DNA of 64,000 nucleotides from Cyanoderma ruficeps (Eukaryota > Chordata > Aves > Passeriformes > Timaliidae). Shown piece by piece: positions 45,905-57,290 of this stretch. The notes beneath the pieces were generated by a model that was not told where the DNA came from, searched no databases, and saw nothing but the letters and a program-made list of their open reading frames with translations. The stretch lies in NCBI GenBank assembly GCA_008694505.1, contig VZDJ01000056.1, positions 10,807,903-10,871,902 of the forward strand, read 5' to 3'. Each line of letters starts with the position of its first letter. Position 1 is the first letter of the stretch. Position numbers and translations under genes: made by a program.

Positions 45905-45992
45905 GTGCGGGCTCACCCCGGAGCGGGTGCGGGCTCACCCCGGAGCGGGTGCGGGCTCATCCCGGAGTGACTGCGGGCTCATCCCGGAGTGC
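45905..45992. repeat. 22-bp GC-rich minisatellite, four units
   Basis: Units start at 45905, 45927, 45949 and 45971: GTGCGGGCTCACCCCGGAGC and GG, with the later two carrying CATCCCGGAGTG. Upstream GAGTCAGTGCGG/GGGTCAGTGCCGG text may be a decayed extension. It lies inside the CpG island and adds to its CpG count. Confidence 0.93.
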
Positions 45993-46139
45993 GGCATCCC
46001 GGGATGCTCCCGCCAGGCTGCTCCAGGCGCACGCAGAACTTTTTGCCGGCTCCAGCCGCGTTCCCGAGCGTGGAACTCTCTCTCTCTCTCTCGGAGCTCC
46101 TTTTTGCTTCCCCCCGGCTGCCGCTGCTCCCGTGTCGTG

Positions 46140-46365
46140 AGCAACATACCGCAGCGTGTTGTTTTATTTATCCCAGACCGGAACGGCTTTGCTCTCGAAA
46201 CTACAAATTAAAGGATGCTGCTTGCATAACAAGTGGCAGCAGTTTGTACCTTACATACCAATTACCCGTCACCTTTTTAGGCTAAGCCAAAGAGGGGTTT
46301 ATTTTATTTTATTTTTCCCGATGAGGGCACGTTCGATAGAGCAGCCTGATGTCTTGGAGGTACGT
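46140..46365 (+). other. Second candidate exon-like segment with GTACGT donor
   Basis: Following the CpG-dense part, 46140-46359 ends TTGGAG followed by GTACGT (GT at 46360-46361), a good donor. The segment 46150-46280 is less GC-rich and unique. A plus frame of 92 codons runs across (46156-46434). It could be an alternative first exon or nothing. No acceptor partner is defined. Confidence 0.18.
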
Positions 46366-46850
46366 ATTCCTCACCCCTGGCTGGATTCATGTGGGCAGAA
46401 AATTAAGAGGCGGCATGTTGATGAGGCACCCTGAGGTGCGGGGAGGCAGGGGACGTTTGGCTGCGGGGACAAGTCAGTTTTTCGTGGTCGCGCTCGCCCA
46501 TCCATCCTCCGCTTTCCATTGCTGGGTTCCGGACCCGCATCCCAGCGGAGAAATCACCGAGGCGGGAGCAGGGACTGGCGGCCGCTCCTCTTGCGATGGT
46601 CGCGACAGTGCGGAGCTCCTTCCCATCATCCAGCCCCCGCTGCCCCGCGGTGGGTGGGTGGGTGGCTGTGCCCCCGTGCCGGCAGGGAGCCCAGGGGTGC
46701 CATCACCCATCCCCGGGGCAGCGGAGCCCCTTCCCTGGTGCCTCCGGCTCCTGCAGCAGCTCCAGCCCAGGTGTGCAGGTGATGCTGCAGCCGGGCTCCA
46801 CAGCCGGCACCGAGCGCGGGGAGCGGCACGGTGGGGGCCTGCACTTAAGG

Positions 46851-49800
46851 GGGTCCCCCAGAAGCTTTTTTTTCCTCATGCTTTCCTGGCTGGGAAACTG
46901 AATTTTTCTTCTTTTCTGGATCTGAGGAGTTGCATTTTTTTTTTTTTACCCTGCGTTTGTAAGTCCCTGAAAACTGCTTAAATGGCTCTTGAATAATCCT
47001 TCAAAGTCACCTCCCCTCTTTAATCTAATACCAAAAGGACTTGGTTTACACGGCTAATCCCTCTTTCCTTGCCGTCCAGCCTCATTTAGAGGTGCGCACG
47101 CTGCTAATTTCCCCTCGGCAGCCTGCTGGAGACAATGGCTTCCACTGGCGAGCAGCAACCTCTCCCTCCCGGGCTGAACTCTGGGCGCAGCTGAACCCGT
47201 CTGACGGGATTTTTGGGGCATTTCAGGAAGCCTCTCTTTTTTGCAGGAAGCCACTTCAAACTCTGGGTGTGTTTCTAAACACCTTTTGGGAGGCTCTGAG
47301 AGTTTCCTGCCCCAAACGCCCACATCTCCCGGGTGGTGACAGTGGAGGGAAGCAGGGTGTGCCTGCAGGTAGTGGGAGTTGAATGATCCTGGCAAAACTC
47401 TGGAATTGTGAAGGATTTTCCCGTCCTTTACCTTCTGCAGTGGAGCTGAGCTCTCTCCCAGCCTTCCCTGGCGCTCCCAGAATTTTAAGCTTGCTCTGCT
47501 CTTCACGGTGACAAAAACGTGTGTTGGGAATGTGAATGACAGCCAGAGGAGCTGCTCACCTGTGCAGGCAGCATCCTGCAAAACTGAGAGATGCTGCAGC
47601 CTCCAAAGCCTGGCCCTGCAGGGGTTAACAGGGACGTGTGGAGCTTCCAGCCCCTCACCTGAGCTCCCCAGGGAAGGCTGAGGAGGGCAGGTGTGCCCTC
47701 AGTGCGGTGGGCAGGGTGAGGGGTGATGTGTCCTGTCCCCTGGGCCGCAGGGACAGCCCTGCCCGTGGGATGGGTGTCTCTGAGCCCTCCCAGCCTTCCC
47801 CCGGGTGTCCTGCGTGGATTTCCCAGTGTTAATCCTTCCAGTGAGGAGTTTTTATTCCAGAGGGAAGGACAGCAGCAGCTGCTGGGGGCCCACCTTGCTT
47901 CCCAAACTTGGACCTCTTCATGCCTCCAAGTCTTTCTTGGTGCTCTCCGGGTCTTCATTTGCTGCAGTGAACATTTCCTTGGTTCCAGACTCACTCCTGT
48001 GTTACCCCGTCAGGGACAGCTGGAACCCAGGGCTGAGCTCACATGAAATTTCTCCCAGAGACGCAAAACTTCGGAGTAATTTTGTAAATATTCCGGTGCT
48101 CACGTGATTTATTTACCTGCCTTTGACGGTTCTGCGGAGTTAACTTGATTTAAAAAAGGAATATTTAAAACTCGGGGGCGAAGGCGAGGCAGAGCAGGAA
48201 GGATAATGCCCATGAGATGGATAGATCAGTGCCTTTTGATTTGCTCTTGTGGTCTTGTTTAATTCTGTTTGCTGAGCATTCTGGAGGGGCTGGTTCCCAT
48301 CAGGGCAGGCTGGACACAGCCCTGGCGCCGAGCAGGCAGCACCCGGGATGCAGACAGAGCAGGAGAAGCTGCTGCTGCTGCTTAAAAATACTCTGCTGCC
48401 TTTGAAAGTTCATAAATCATCACAGGTCTATTTTTAGGCCTGTTAGAATAGAGCAAAGTCTGGGGTTGCTTCCCACACCTCCCCTGTGTGGCCTGGGATG
48501 ACCTGGTGAAGTCTCTGCGGAGGCACAAACTCTCTCCTTTGATGTGGGGCTGTCGTGGTGCTCAGCCCCGTTGTCACACGCAGGGCTCAGCTCCCTTTGA
48601 AGAGGCTTTTTGGTGCAACAGTTGGGAGTTTTCCTTCCCCGTTGGGAAGCCCGTGCTGCTTGGCTGGGTGGGTGATGTGCAGGTAATCAGAGACGCAGCA
48701 AAACGCCGTGAGTCACCCCAAAATCCACCAATGTCAGCTGGGAGCTCTGGGCAGGGCAGGTGTGCTGCCAAGGCTGAGGCTTGGACACATCTTCTCCCTT
48801 ATCTGCCACCCTTATCTGCTGCCTCGACTACAAATATCATGACAGGAGTGATTCCTTCTTTTTTTTAATTATTATTATAATTAGCAAAGCAAACATGTAA
48901 TGATGACAGCCAGCTGATTTACTGCTTCACACCAGCGCACAGCTCTTCCTGCCTCCTCCTCCTCCTGCCAGCAGCCACCAAATCTGGGGACACTGGAAGG
49001 AAACACGCCAAATCTGTGTCAAAGCTTGAGCACAAACGAGCTTCACGTTGGTTACGAACCAAGAGAGCAGAGTTTTGTGCACTAAACGGGGTTCTGAGCG
49101 TGGGGATGTAGGGAAGTCACTCCGTTCCCAGCAGTTCCCTGGGTGTGCAGTCATTTTATCTCAAGCTGCAGGGTAAACATCCATCCCAACCAAGAAAAAG
49201 AACGGGGTGTTTTTAATTGCTGGGTTAAATCAATCCAAGTCAAGCCCTCAGAACCATCAGGGTCAAAGCATTTTGAGGACAGTCTGGTGGCTGTCACGGG
49301 CAGAGTTCAGCTCTAGGAAGGTGGAGCAGAAGTTGGGGAAGTTTTGCCCCTGCAGCATAAATTGGGATTTTTGTTTAGGGTCATAATCACAGCAGAGATG
49401 TATCAGCATGTGGCCTGCAGTGAGGTAAGTGATGCACTTATTGCACTTCAGAAGGAATAAAAAAAAAAAAATAACCTGCAACCATTCAATTTTCAAAATG
49501 GCAGGGATTTATTCTAAAAATCGTGTTAAAGGTTTCAAACATGAGGTTCTGCCACGTTTGTTTCTTCTATGAATTCTTCCTCAAGCTCCCAGTTGTTCAG
49601 TTGATGTTTTTATTCCTTGAGGAGTTGCTGGAGATGTCCCAGCTCTGGCCAGACATCCTTATTCACGTGATGGTCTAGGCAGTACCCAGCTCTGCTGAGA
49701 AAAGTGATAACAAAGACAGAAGAAAGGCACCAGGATGATTCTTCCCCACCTTTTCTCCTCTTTGGTTTTGGGATGCAGTGAGACTGAACCCTCTCATTTG

Positions 49801-51224
49801 GACTTTCCCCAGTTCTTGTTGAGAGCAAGATGTGCTTGAAAGTCCCGACAGTTAATCTCGGTTTTCTCCAGATTTCCGGGAGACCCTGAGCTGAGCTGCT
49901 CCCCGCTCCAGACTGATCTGCTCTTCCACAGGTTCTGTCAGTGTCGTATCTTTGTCGGCCTCGGGCGAAATCTGTGTTTATCATTTATTTATATAAATGT
50001 TTAGCCGAGGAAGAGAGGCGGTGTTTAAGGCCAATTTACATAAAGCTTGGCAGGTCATCGCATTTAATTGGAGCCTGAGAAGGGGAACAAAGGGACATCC
50101 CGGGTGGTTGCGGTGGAAAAACTCTCTCGTGGAGGGTGATTTAATGTGAACGGTGAGCACGGCAAAAACGCACCCGTGTGATTTTAACCCGTCTCTAAGT
50201 GCATTGTTTATTCAGCCCCTTTTATTCACGTCACAGGGCGTTATTCGGGAACATTTCCAGACAACAAAACTCATTTGCATCTCTTGGCTCCCCGTGATGG
50301 GAGTGTGGAGACCTCAAAATCCACCGGGGAGAGCCCCAGGGCTGCTGGGCCTGCTCAGGGCACGGCTTTCCCTGGGAAATGATCCCCATCGCTCCTTTTT
50401 ACACCTTTCCAGCTCCAGCTGGAAAACCTGGAGCAGAGGGATCTTTGTGCGCTTTGATCCATGGCCGTGGTTTGGGTGATCTCCTCACACAAACAGCAGA
50501 GAGGAACTTCCATCAAACAAGATGGTTTTTATTCACTGCTGCCTTGCTCAGTGGTCAAAACTCTCTCCTCTAGTCATGAATGAATGGATGAATGTTTTCG
50601 GGCTTCCTCTCCCAGTCTTTAAAAAAAAAAATCCAAACAAATAACCCCCCTCTGAACAGCACTCAACTCGCAGCTTTTTAAAAGAGTTACTTAGAGCAGA
50701 ACATTTGCCTAAGAGGGTTTCAGTCCAAGAACGACTTTTCATATTTAATTGATCTGTATTGTTCAATTAGGGAGATGTATCATGCCCTCTGTTGTGCATG
50801 TATAGCTGGAAGCAGAAATGAATGAAATATGAAGCACAGCAGAGGAGTGATTTCAGCCCGGATCTGCTGTCAGGGATGCACAGAGCAGGATTCCCACCCA
50901 GGCCCGGATCTGTGTGAGAAAACAGGGATTGTGTAAATTCGTCAGTTACCTTCGCCTCACAAAGGAGCCCGGGTTGTAACAGCTGTTCTTACTCTGCTCA
51001 GAACTCGGTAACCTCTCTGTTCTAAATCCTATTTATAAACATCCCCAGCTCCCGAATTCGCTGTCGGGATTATCCCAGAGCGCTGTGCTCGTCTGGGAAC
51101 TGCCGGATTGGGCTTCCCAAGCTCAGGTGTGTGCTGAGCATCAGTGCCAGGCACAGACAGCAGTGACACGGGTCCCACAGGGTGGCAGCACTCAGCCCAC
51201 GGCTCCGATCCCATGGAGCATCCC
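46851..51224. other. Noncoding sequence downstream of the CpG island
   Basis: Over 4 kb with no supported coding exon. The first kilobase (46980-48100) remains GC-moderate and is covered by opposed frames up to 175 codons without domains. Simple tracts include ATTATTATTATAATTA at 48868-48884 and A-runs at 49456-49471 and 50622-50632. If the gene model is right this is intron 1. Confidence 0.4.
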
Positions 51225-51568
51225 GGAGCACTGGGAACACCCTGCTCCGTGGCCTGGGATCAGGCAGGGAACACCCTGGGATCAGACAGGAGCCAGGAAC
51301 ACCCTGCTCCATCTCCTGGGATCAGGCAGGAGCCAGAGAATACCCTGCTCCATGGTCTGGGGTAAGGCAGGAGTCAGGAACACCCTGCTCCATCTCCTGG
51401 GATCAGGCAGTGCCCAGGGATCACCCTGGGATCAGGCAGGAGTCAGGAACACCCTGCTCCATCTCCTGGGATCAGGCAGTGCCCAGGGATCACCCTGCTC
51501 CATCTCCTGGGATCAGGCAGTGCCCAAGGATCACCCTGCTCCATCTCCTGGGATCAGGCAGGACAAGG
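51225..51568. repeat. Minisatellite, ~40-bp unit
   Basis: Nine occurrences of CTGGGATCAGGCAG (one as TCTGGGGTAAGGCAG, one with GATCAGACAG) are spaced mostly 38-41 bp apart, with two shorter steps. Each is followed by either GAGCCAGGAACACCCTGC or TGCCCAGGGATCACCCTGC and then TCCATCTC. The two unit types mix (GGAGTCAGG and GTGCCCAGG), indicating homogenisation by unequal exchange. Frames of 130-165 codons over it are repeat artefacts. Confidence 0.93.
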
Positions 51569-52234
51569 CTTTAGCTGGGTAGAACATTTAACACCTCCAA
51601 CCCCAATTGCTACTCTCTGATACTCTCAGCATCCCTAATTCTGAGGAATTGGCACAAAAACCGCATCAAATTTCTCCTTGGAATATCCCATCACAGTCAG
51701 GATTCTGTGCTCAGTGTCCCCCTTTGCTTTTCCAGCCGTTGTTTTCCCTCTTTCATTGCCCAGCCGGCTGCGGCAGCTCCTCCCAGGTTTTGGCTGAGGG
51801 CTCCAGGGTTTGTGGCTGGCTCAGCATCACCCTCTGCCTGCTCCTCCCCAGCTCCTCACAAAACCATCAGCAGATCCAGAGCATTCCTGTGCTGCACCCA
51901 GCACATTGCAGGGCCCTGAGAGAAAGTGCTGATTATTCCTGAGGGAATGATTCGAAGCCCTGCAGGGATGTGTGATGTGGGCAGCGTGTGCTCAGCCTGT
52001 CCAGGGGAAGCTGTCCTGGGAGTTCTTGGCACCAGGGGTCACTTCTTGGTGAATTCTTCATCACTCTCCTGCTTGGGGACATGCAAAAGGTTTCCCAGGG
52101 ATGTAGAGGTGTCTGTAGAAGGAGAGTTTGGTGTTAATCCAGTTCCTAAATCCACTGGCTGAGTTTTGCTGGGATCAGGCAGGTTTGCTGTGGTGGGCAG
52201 GGAGGGTGGAAGGAACTGAGCATCATCCTTCCCT
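51569..52234. other. Noncoding sequence
   Basis: No gene was recognised in these ~660 bp. Frames are continued from the flanking repeats. Confidence 0.4.
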
Positions 52235-52705
52235 CTCTGCCCCGGGGTGCTGGGCTCAGAACAGCCATGGAGCTGCTGGGGCAAATCCAGAGGAGGCCAT
52301 GGAGCTGCTCCCAGGGCTGGAGCCCCTCTGGAGCCAGGCTGGGAGAGCTGGGGGTGCTCACCTGGAGAGGAAAAGCTCCAGGGAGGGCTCAGAGACCTTA
52401 CAGAGCATAAAGGGGCTCCAGGAGAGCTGGAGAGGGACTGGGGACAAGGGATGGAGGGACAGGACACAGGGAATGGATCCCACTGCCAGAGGGCAGGGCT
52501 GGAGGGGAGATTGGGAAGGAATTCCTGGCTGGGCTGGAATTCCCAGAGCAGCGATGGCTGCCCCTGGATCCCTGGCAGTGCCCAAGGCCAGGTTTGGAGC
52601 AGCCTGGGACAGTGGGAGGTGTCCCTGCCCATGGCAGGGGGTGGGAATGGGATGAGTTTTAATGCCCCTTCCAACCCAAACAATTCCATGATTCCGTGAT
52701 GATCT
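52235..52705 (+). mobile_element. CR1 LINE 3' part
   Basis: CR1 text in order: GAGCTGCTGGGGCAAATCC, CAGAGGAGGCC, GGGGTGCTCACCTGGAGAGG, AAGCTCCAGGGAGGGCTCAG, AAGGGGCTCCAGGAGAGCTGG, AGGGACAGGACACAGGGAATGG, TGCCCCTGGATCCCTGGCAG, TTTGGAGCAGCCTGGGACAG, TGTCCCTGCCCATGGCAGGG and CCCCTTCCAACCCAAAC, ending ATTCCATGATTCC. About 470 bp, plus orientation, 5'-truncated. The tail keeps an ATTC(C)ATG-type octamer. Confidence 0.93.
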
Positions 52706-54194
52706 CTGCTGCCACAACAACATTCTCCCAAGGAATATGAAATTATCACGTCACACCTTGTTCCCCCCTGTGGGGAAGGCAACACCAGGAGCGAGGCTGG
52801 GGCTCTCCCAGGGAGCACCAGGAATGTGCTGGGCTTGAGCCAGAGAATTCCTCAGGTGAATTCAGTGTTTAATGGGTTTCTTCTAATTGCAGATTTAGGG
52901 CAGAAACACCGGTCAAATACATCTGAGGAGGGAGAGTGCAGAACATGGCTTGACTCAATATTTTCTCTAGTCAAGTGGAAAAAAGGAAGCCTCGTATGAA
53001 AAAGCTGGAAAGGTCAAACTAATTTGTACTTGTGTGATAATGGGTAATACCTCTATTGTTTATGAAGCCTGCAGAATCCTTCCTGTGCTGAGCACTGTCA
53101 TCTATCTGATGGTGATTTGGAGAAATTAAAAATGAAGTAGCAATTGTTCCACCCTCGGCTGCTTTGGGTGAGGATTCCTTTGAACAGTCCCGTGCTCTTC
53201 CATAAATGACTCGAGGTGAAATTTGCTCACTTCTCGTGACTGCTGTGGCTTGAAGGAAGGAGATGGTTTAAAAAAAATAAAAAAAATAAAACAGATGAAT
53301 ACTGAGGTTGAGAAGAGCCAGACTGAAACCCTGCCTGTGTCTTGCTGCTTAAGCATTCTCCCTGTGTTCCCCTGGTTCTTTATTTTGCTGCAGCCTTTTC
53401 TGTTTATTTACTAGGCTAAGTGGGAATTTCATATGCACGTCCAGCTCCTGCTATTAAAACTGGGACTGGTGAGCTCCTGATGCCCCCACGGTGCTGCCTC
53501 ACTTAGCCAGGTGTATTTGCAGCTCCTTTTAGCAGCCACTGGAAGTTGTGTGGATTTTCCTGGGATTCTGGTTCCTTCCCAGGCTGCCTCATTTTCCACG
53601 GAGCAAGAGGGAGCTGTGTGGGGAGTCCCTCCTGCCTGGTGTTCAGCCCCAAGTGTGAGCTCCAGAGGAATTCATTTGCCAGGCTTATCGCCGAGACATT
53701 TAATATCTGGAATGATTTAGGAGATGAAATTCTGGAGTTCTGGGCTGGCTGTAGCTGCATCTGTCATTGTTGCAGAACCTTGACAGTGAACAAAAGGTGC
53801 TGCAGGGAACCATAACTCACCCAGCAAATTAATGGGTTCCCAGCCTTGCTTGCTCAGCTAAATGGAGCCCGGGAGCCGTGTGGTCTCACTGGCCAAGGGT
53901 TTTCCACAGAAATTGTCTGGGTTTGGAGTGGGATGGAGGGAGCACAGCCCTCCTGCCAGCTGCCTGGGACTGCTGCTCCCCGCTCCTGGTGAAAGTGGGG
54001 ATAAAACCTCTGCAGCCTGTGAGNNNATATATATATATATATATATATTTAGTGGGCTTCACAGTAAATCAAAGGGTTTATTGAGAAAGTTTCATCGGAT
54101 TTGATGATGTCACAGTGTGAGCACAGGATGGCCAGGGACACTCACAGGTCACCGACCACCACTGGTCATTTTGGCCACTGGGAAGGAAGGTGCC
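52706..54194. other. Noncoding sequence; (AT)n with gap at 54024
   Basis: No gene was recognised. It includes a short A/T-run (53269-53292) and the (AT)n tract with NNN. Confidence 0.4.
54024..54050. repeat. (AT)n tract with NNN gap
   Basis: NNN (54024-54026) is followed by eleven AT dinucleotides. The Ns mark an unresolved length or gap, so the size of the tract is unknown. Confidence 0.92.
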
Positions 54195-54360
54195 CTGGGA
54201 GGAGGTGCTTGATCACCTTCCAATTAGCAGGAAGTGCTGGAACATCCCTGGAGGGATTTAAAAGCTCTGTGGATGTGGCACTTGGGGACGTGGGTGAGTG
54301 GTGGCCTTGGCAGTGCTGGGGAACAGGTGGACTTGGTGATTTTAGAGGGTTTTCTGTGGC
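54195..54360 (+). mobile_element. CR1-type LINE fragment (divergent subfamily)
   Basis: Text resembles a second CR1 type: CATCCCTGGAGGGATTTAAAAG, GTGGATGTGGCACTTGGGGAC, GTGGGTGAGTGGTGGCCTTGG, CAGTGCTGGGGAACAGGTGG and ACTTGGTGATTTTAGAGGG, which matches the well-known CR1 'gatgtggcacttggggacatggtttagtggtggacttggcagtgc' region. It lacks the ATTCTATG tail. Plus orientation. Confidence 0.72.
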
Positions 54361-57004
54361 AGGTCATCTCCCTGGACGTGATTTTGCTCTGACTCTTTTT
54401 TTTCTCCTGATTCTGCCTCTCCTGCTGATGGATGATCCCAGTTCCTGAGAAGGCTCCAGTCCTCTCTGAGCTGCCAAATCCCTTGGCATGGTGCTGGGCA
54501 GGACCCAGCTCAGGAATTCTGGATGAGGAAATTCAATTTGGGAAACTTTCTCAATCAGTGATGATTGAGTCACTGAGCATCAGAGGATGCTCTGACCTCA
54601 CATTTGGGGTGTCATCTGAGGCAGGGACCTCGTTCACAGCCACCAGCAGCTCCTGGAACTTGGATTTTGAGAATTACTAAGCCCTTCATGGTGAGGAGTT
54701 GCCTGTGCATCTGGTAATTGGCTTAATCACCCCGCAGGGTTTGGGAGTTAATCAGGGAGCAGAGCTGGGGGGGCCCAGGGGGTTGGAACTGTGGGAGTGG
54801 CGCCAGAAATTCCCAAAAAAATGCTGCAGAACTGGGGAAGTGCTCAGCACCACCCCTGCAGGGTTTTGGCCACCTCAGCAGCTCTGTGAGCCCTGAACTT
54901 GCATTTCTGGGGTTTGAAATGACTCTGCAGCACTTGGCACATCCAGGCCCAGAGGGGTCAGAGATTTCTGGTGTAAATCTGCAGTTTTGTGGCCCAGCCA
55001 GTGCTCCCAGTCATTCCCAGTTTATCCCTAGACAGCAGCACTGCTCCCACAGCCAGCATTCCCTCTATCTCAGAGCCATTTGATTATTAGGATTATTATG
55101 ATATTTTCAAACCATTACCTAAAATATGGAACCACTGCCCCTAGGAAAGTGGATTATCCTTTCCTCGATAACTAATTTTATTTCGCTGAGGAAAATTTGA
55201 TTCAGATTTCTGAAACATTGCCACTAAGCAGCTTTCTAAGCAGAGTTGCAGTGCACAACCAAATCAAATCCGTGTAGGGAGAAGGGAAATGTTGTTGTTG
55301 CTGCGAGTGTCCAAAGGGGTTGGAATGAAAATAATCTTATAGATCAAACCGAAATTGAGTTCGGATATTATGGAGGGAGCTCAGCTCTCTACCTGGGAAC
55401 TCCCATCTGCCAAAAAATAAATGTTGGCGTTGCATTTTAAAATGGCATTTCTAGTCCTGGACTTCTCTGGGATGTCGGCCCCGTGTGTGACACAGATCTT
55501 GCAAAGGAGCTGAAGCTGTGTGAATCTGATCAATAAAAAAAACCCAGAAATTTAACAAAGAAGGTGAGGGAAGGCTCTTTGAGGATCTGTAAAACCCTTC
55601 CCAAGCCTGAGGTGGCAGATCCTGTCTCTGAGTGACTTTTGAGGAAGTTTGGCCTAAATTTTGTCCAACCCCAGCTTCTCCTGGAGAAAATACCTTGTGA
55701 GTTCTGCAGTTTGAGGCGGCAGCACCTGGAACCAAACTGGAGAACTGGTTTGACCCTTCTTCCTGTAGGCTCTGAATGGATTTCAAATTCCAGGTCTTCA
55801 ATGATCCTTGTGGAATTCTCCTGAGCTCCTTCTGTGCTCTTTTACTGGAGATGAGCAACTGAGATGCACAAGATGCTCAGAGATACTGAGATATTTAAGA
55901 ACTGGAATTTCTAGAAAGTTCTACCCAAATTCTTTTGAATTTTAGGGTACGGAGCGATGGGAAGAAATAAGTTTATGGCAGAGGAGGAATTTCAGCACTG
56001 ACTTCTTCCCTTCTCCCCTGTGGATTGCATCATAACTCTGTCTGATGCTTAAAAGATTTAATTATTTTTGCACCTGTGGTTTTGCTTTAGATCAATCTTT
56101 CCCTCAGCTCATGGGATTCAGGGTCTCAGTGAATTCTTGCTTTCAAATAACAAATATCTGGGGCTGAAAGTGTTGGTTTTGTTTTTTTTTAAATGCAATC
56201 AAATATGATTTAGCTGACTAAAACATTATGAATGGAGCCAAGCATTCACACAGAAATACTTGACAATATCTGTATGGAGGTAATGTCACCCATTAGCATT
56301 GTGTGAAATATAAAATATCATCCAGTATTTAAATCCAACTGCAGTGAATCCTGTGTAACTTTACTGACAGAATCTAAATTTAGGAGCTAATTAGATTCCA
56401 TGGAACAGAAGAATGCATTTCTCCCCTTCTTGTAAGGACAGAGATGTGGAGTGTTAGCTAGACTTCTATTTTTATATCGTTGAGTAGACTTTTATACCGA
56501 TACAACTATATACCTGGGTGGGGTTTTTTAAAATTTCTGCATCTGTATTTCAGGATATCTCCTGAGAAAGGCCCAAAGTCCAGCTCAGACCCCTCTGTGA
56601 GGGGGCTGCTGGTGGAGGTGGTTGAGCTCAGGGAGTGGAAGGGATAATTCCCTGCCCAGCCAGGTCCGGATCCACCCCCACCATCTGCTCAGAGCATCCA
56701 AAACACCTCATTTCACCCCAAAAGTCAGTTCAGGCTTTTTCTTTCCCAGCCATTTTCCCATCCCAGCCTCTGGCTGTGGAAGATTCCAGCTTTAAGGCTG
56801 TGGTGAAATTAAGTGTGGAGCCAGGATCAGGGCCAAACACTTTAAATAATTGATGGACAGCTTGATTTCTTTAGCCTTGCTAAAATAAACCGAGTTTCAG
56901 ATGAACAAGAGCTGACTTAGGTGTTCAGTTAGGGGGAAAAAAGCCCTTTGAATTCCACTGATTTCCCACAGGATTAACTCAGCTCGAGGAAAAATAACTT
57001 GAGA
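54361..57004. other. Noncoding sequence
   Basis: 2.6 kb with no supported gene. The part 55080-55240 and 56020-56500 is AT-rich and unique. A T-run lies at 56188-56200. Confidence 0.42.
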
Positions 57005-57290
57005 GGATCAGAGAATGGTTTGGGTGGGAGGAGTTAAAGATGATCTGATTTTGGGGACAGGGGATGGGCAGGGACACCTTCCTCTGTCCCCAAGCCCCAG
57101 TGTCCAACCTGGCCTTGGGATCCAGGGGCAGCCACAGCTGCTCTGGGAATTCCATCCCAGCCCCTCCCCACCCTCCCAGGGAAGGATTTCATCCCAAAAT
57201 CCCATCTCCTGATGCCCTCTGGCAGTGGGAAGCCATTTCCTGTGTCCTGTCCATCCAAGCCCTTTTTATTCTGTTCAGGCTCTTTGGGTT
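57005..57290 (-). mobile_element. CR1 LINE 3' fragment
   Basis: Antisense CR1: GAGAATGGTTTGGGTGGG, GATGGGCAGGGACACCTTCC, TGTCCCCAAGCCCCAGTGTCC, CCTGGCCTTGGGATCCAGGGG, GCAGCCACAGCTGCTCTGGG, GAAGGATTTCATCCCAAAATC and TGCCCTCTGGCAGTGGGAAGC. It continues through TCCTGTGTCCTGTCC to about 57290. Minus orientation, 5'-truncated, with small internal deletions. Confidence 0.9.

Larger units (their letters stand above)
44881..46850. promoter_or_regulatory. CpG island, probable promoter region
   Basis: CpG dinucleotides become frequent from about 44.9 kb, are densest at 45030-45600 and 45670-46070, and fade by about 46.85 kb. GC-box-like words (GGGCGGG, CCGCCC) occur repeatedly around 45290-45360. Vertebrate CpG islands of this size usually mark promoters, often of housekeeping or developmental genes. 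Transcription direction is not proven, although the + strand has a strong donor at 45553. A TATA-like TATAAAT occurs at 45610, next to the poly-G tract and N at 45618, and is probably not the start signal. N bases at 45312 and 45618 lie inside. Confidence 0.85.

Noticed and set aside
44691..45938. Long open frames over the CpG island: 415 codons (-) and 319 codons (+)
   Set aside because: Both strands are open together because stop codons are rare in such GC-rich DNA. The translations are Pro/Arg/Ala/Gly-rich without domains, run through N bases and repeats, and cannot both be genes.
51085..51582. 165- and 130-codon frames reading as repeat proteins
   Set aside because: They translate the 40-bp minisatellite in two frames. 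The unit length is not a multiple of three and no start context or splice site supports expression.
52039..52818. 259-codon minus frame
   Set aside because: Most of it is the antisense of a CR1 3' fragment, a noncoding part of the element, and it continues into unique sequence without a domain.
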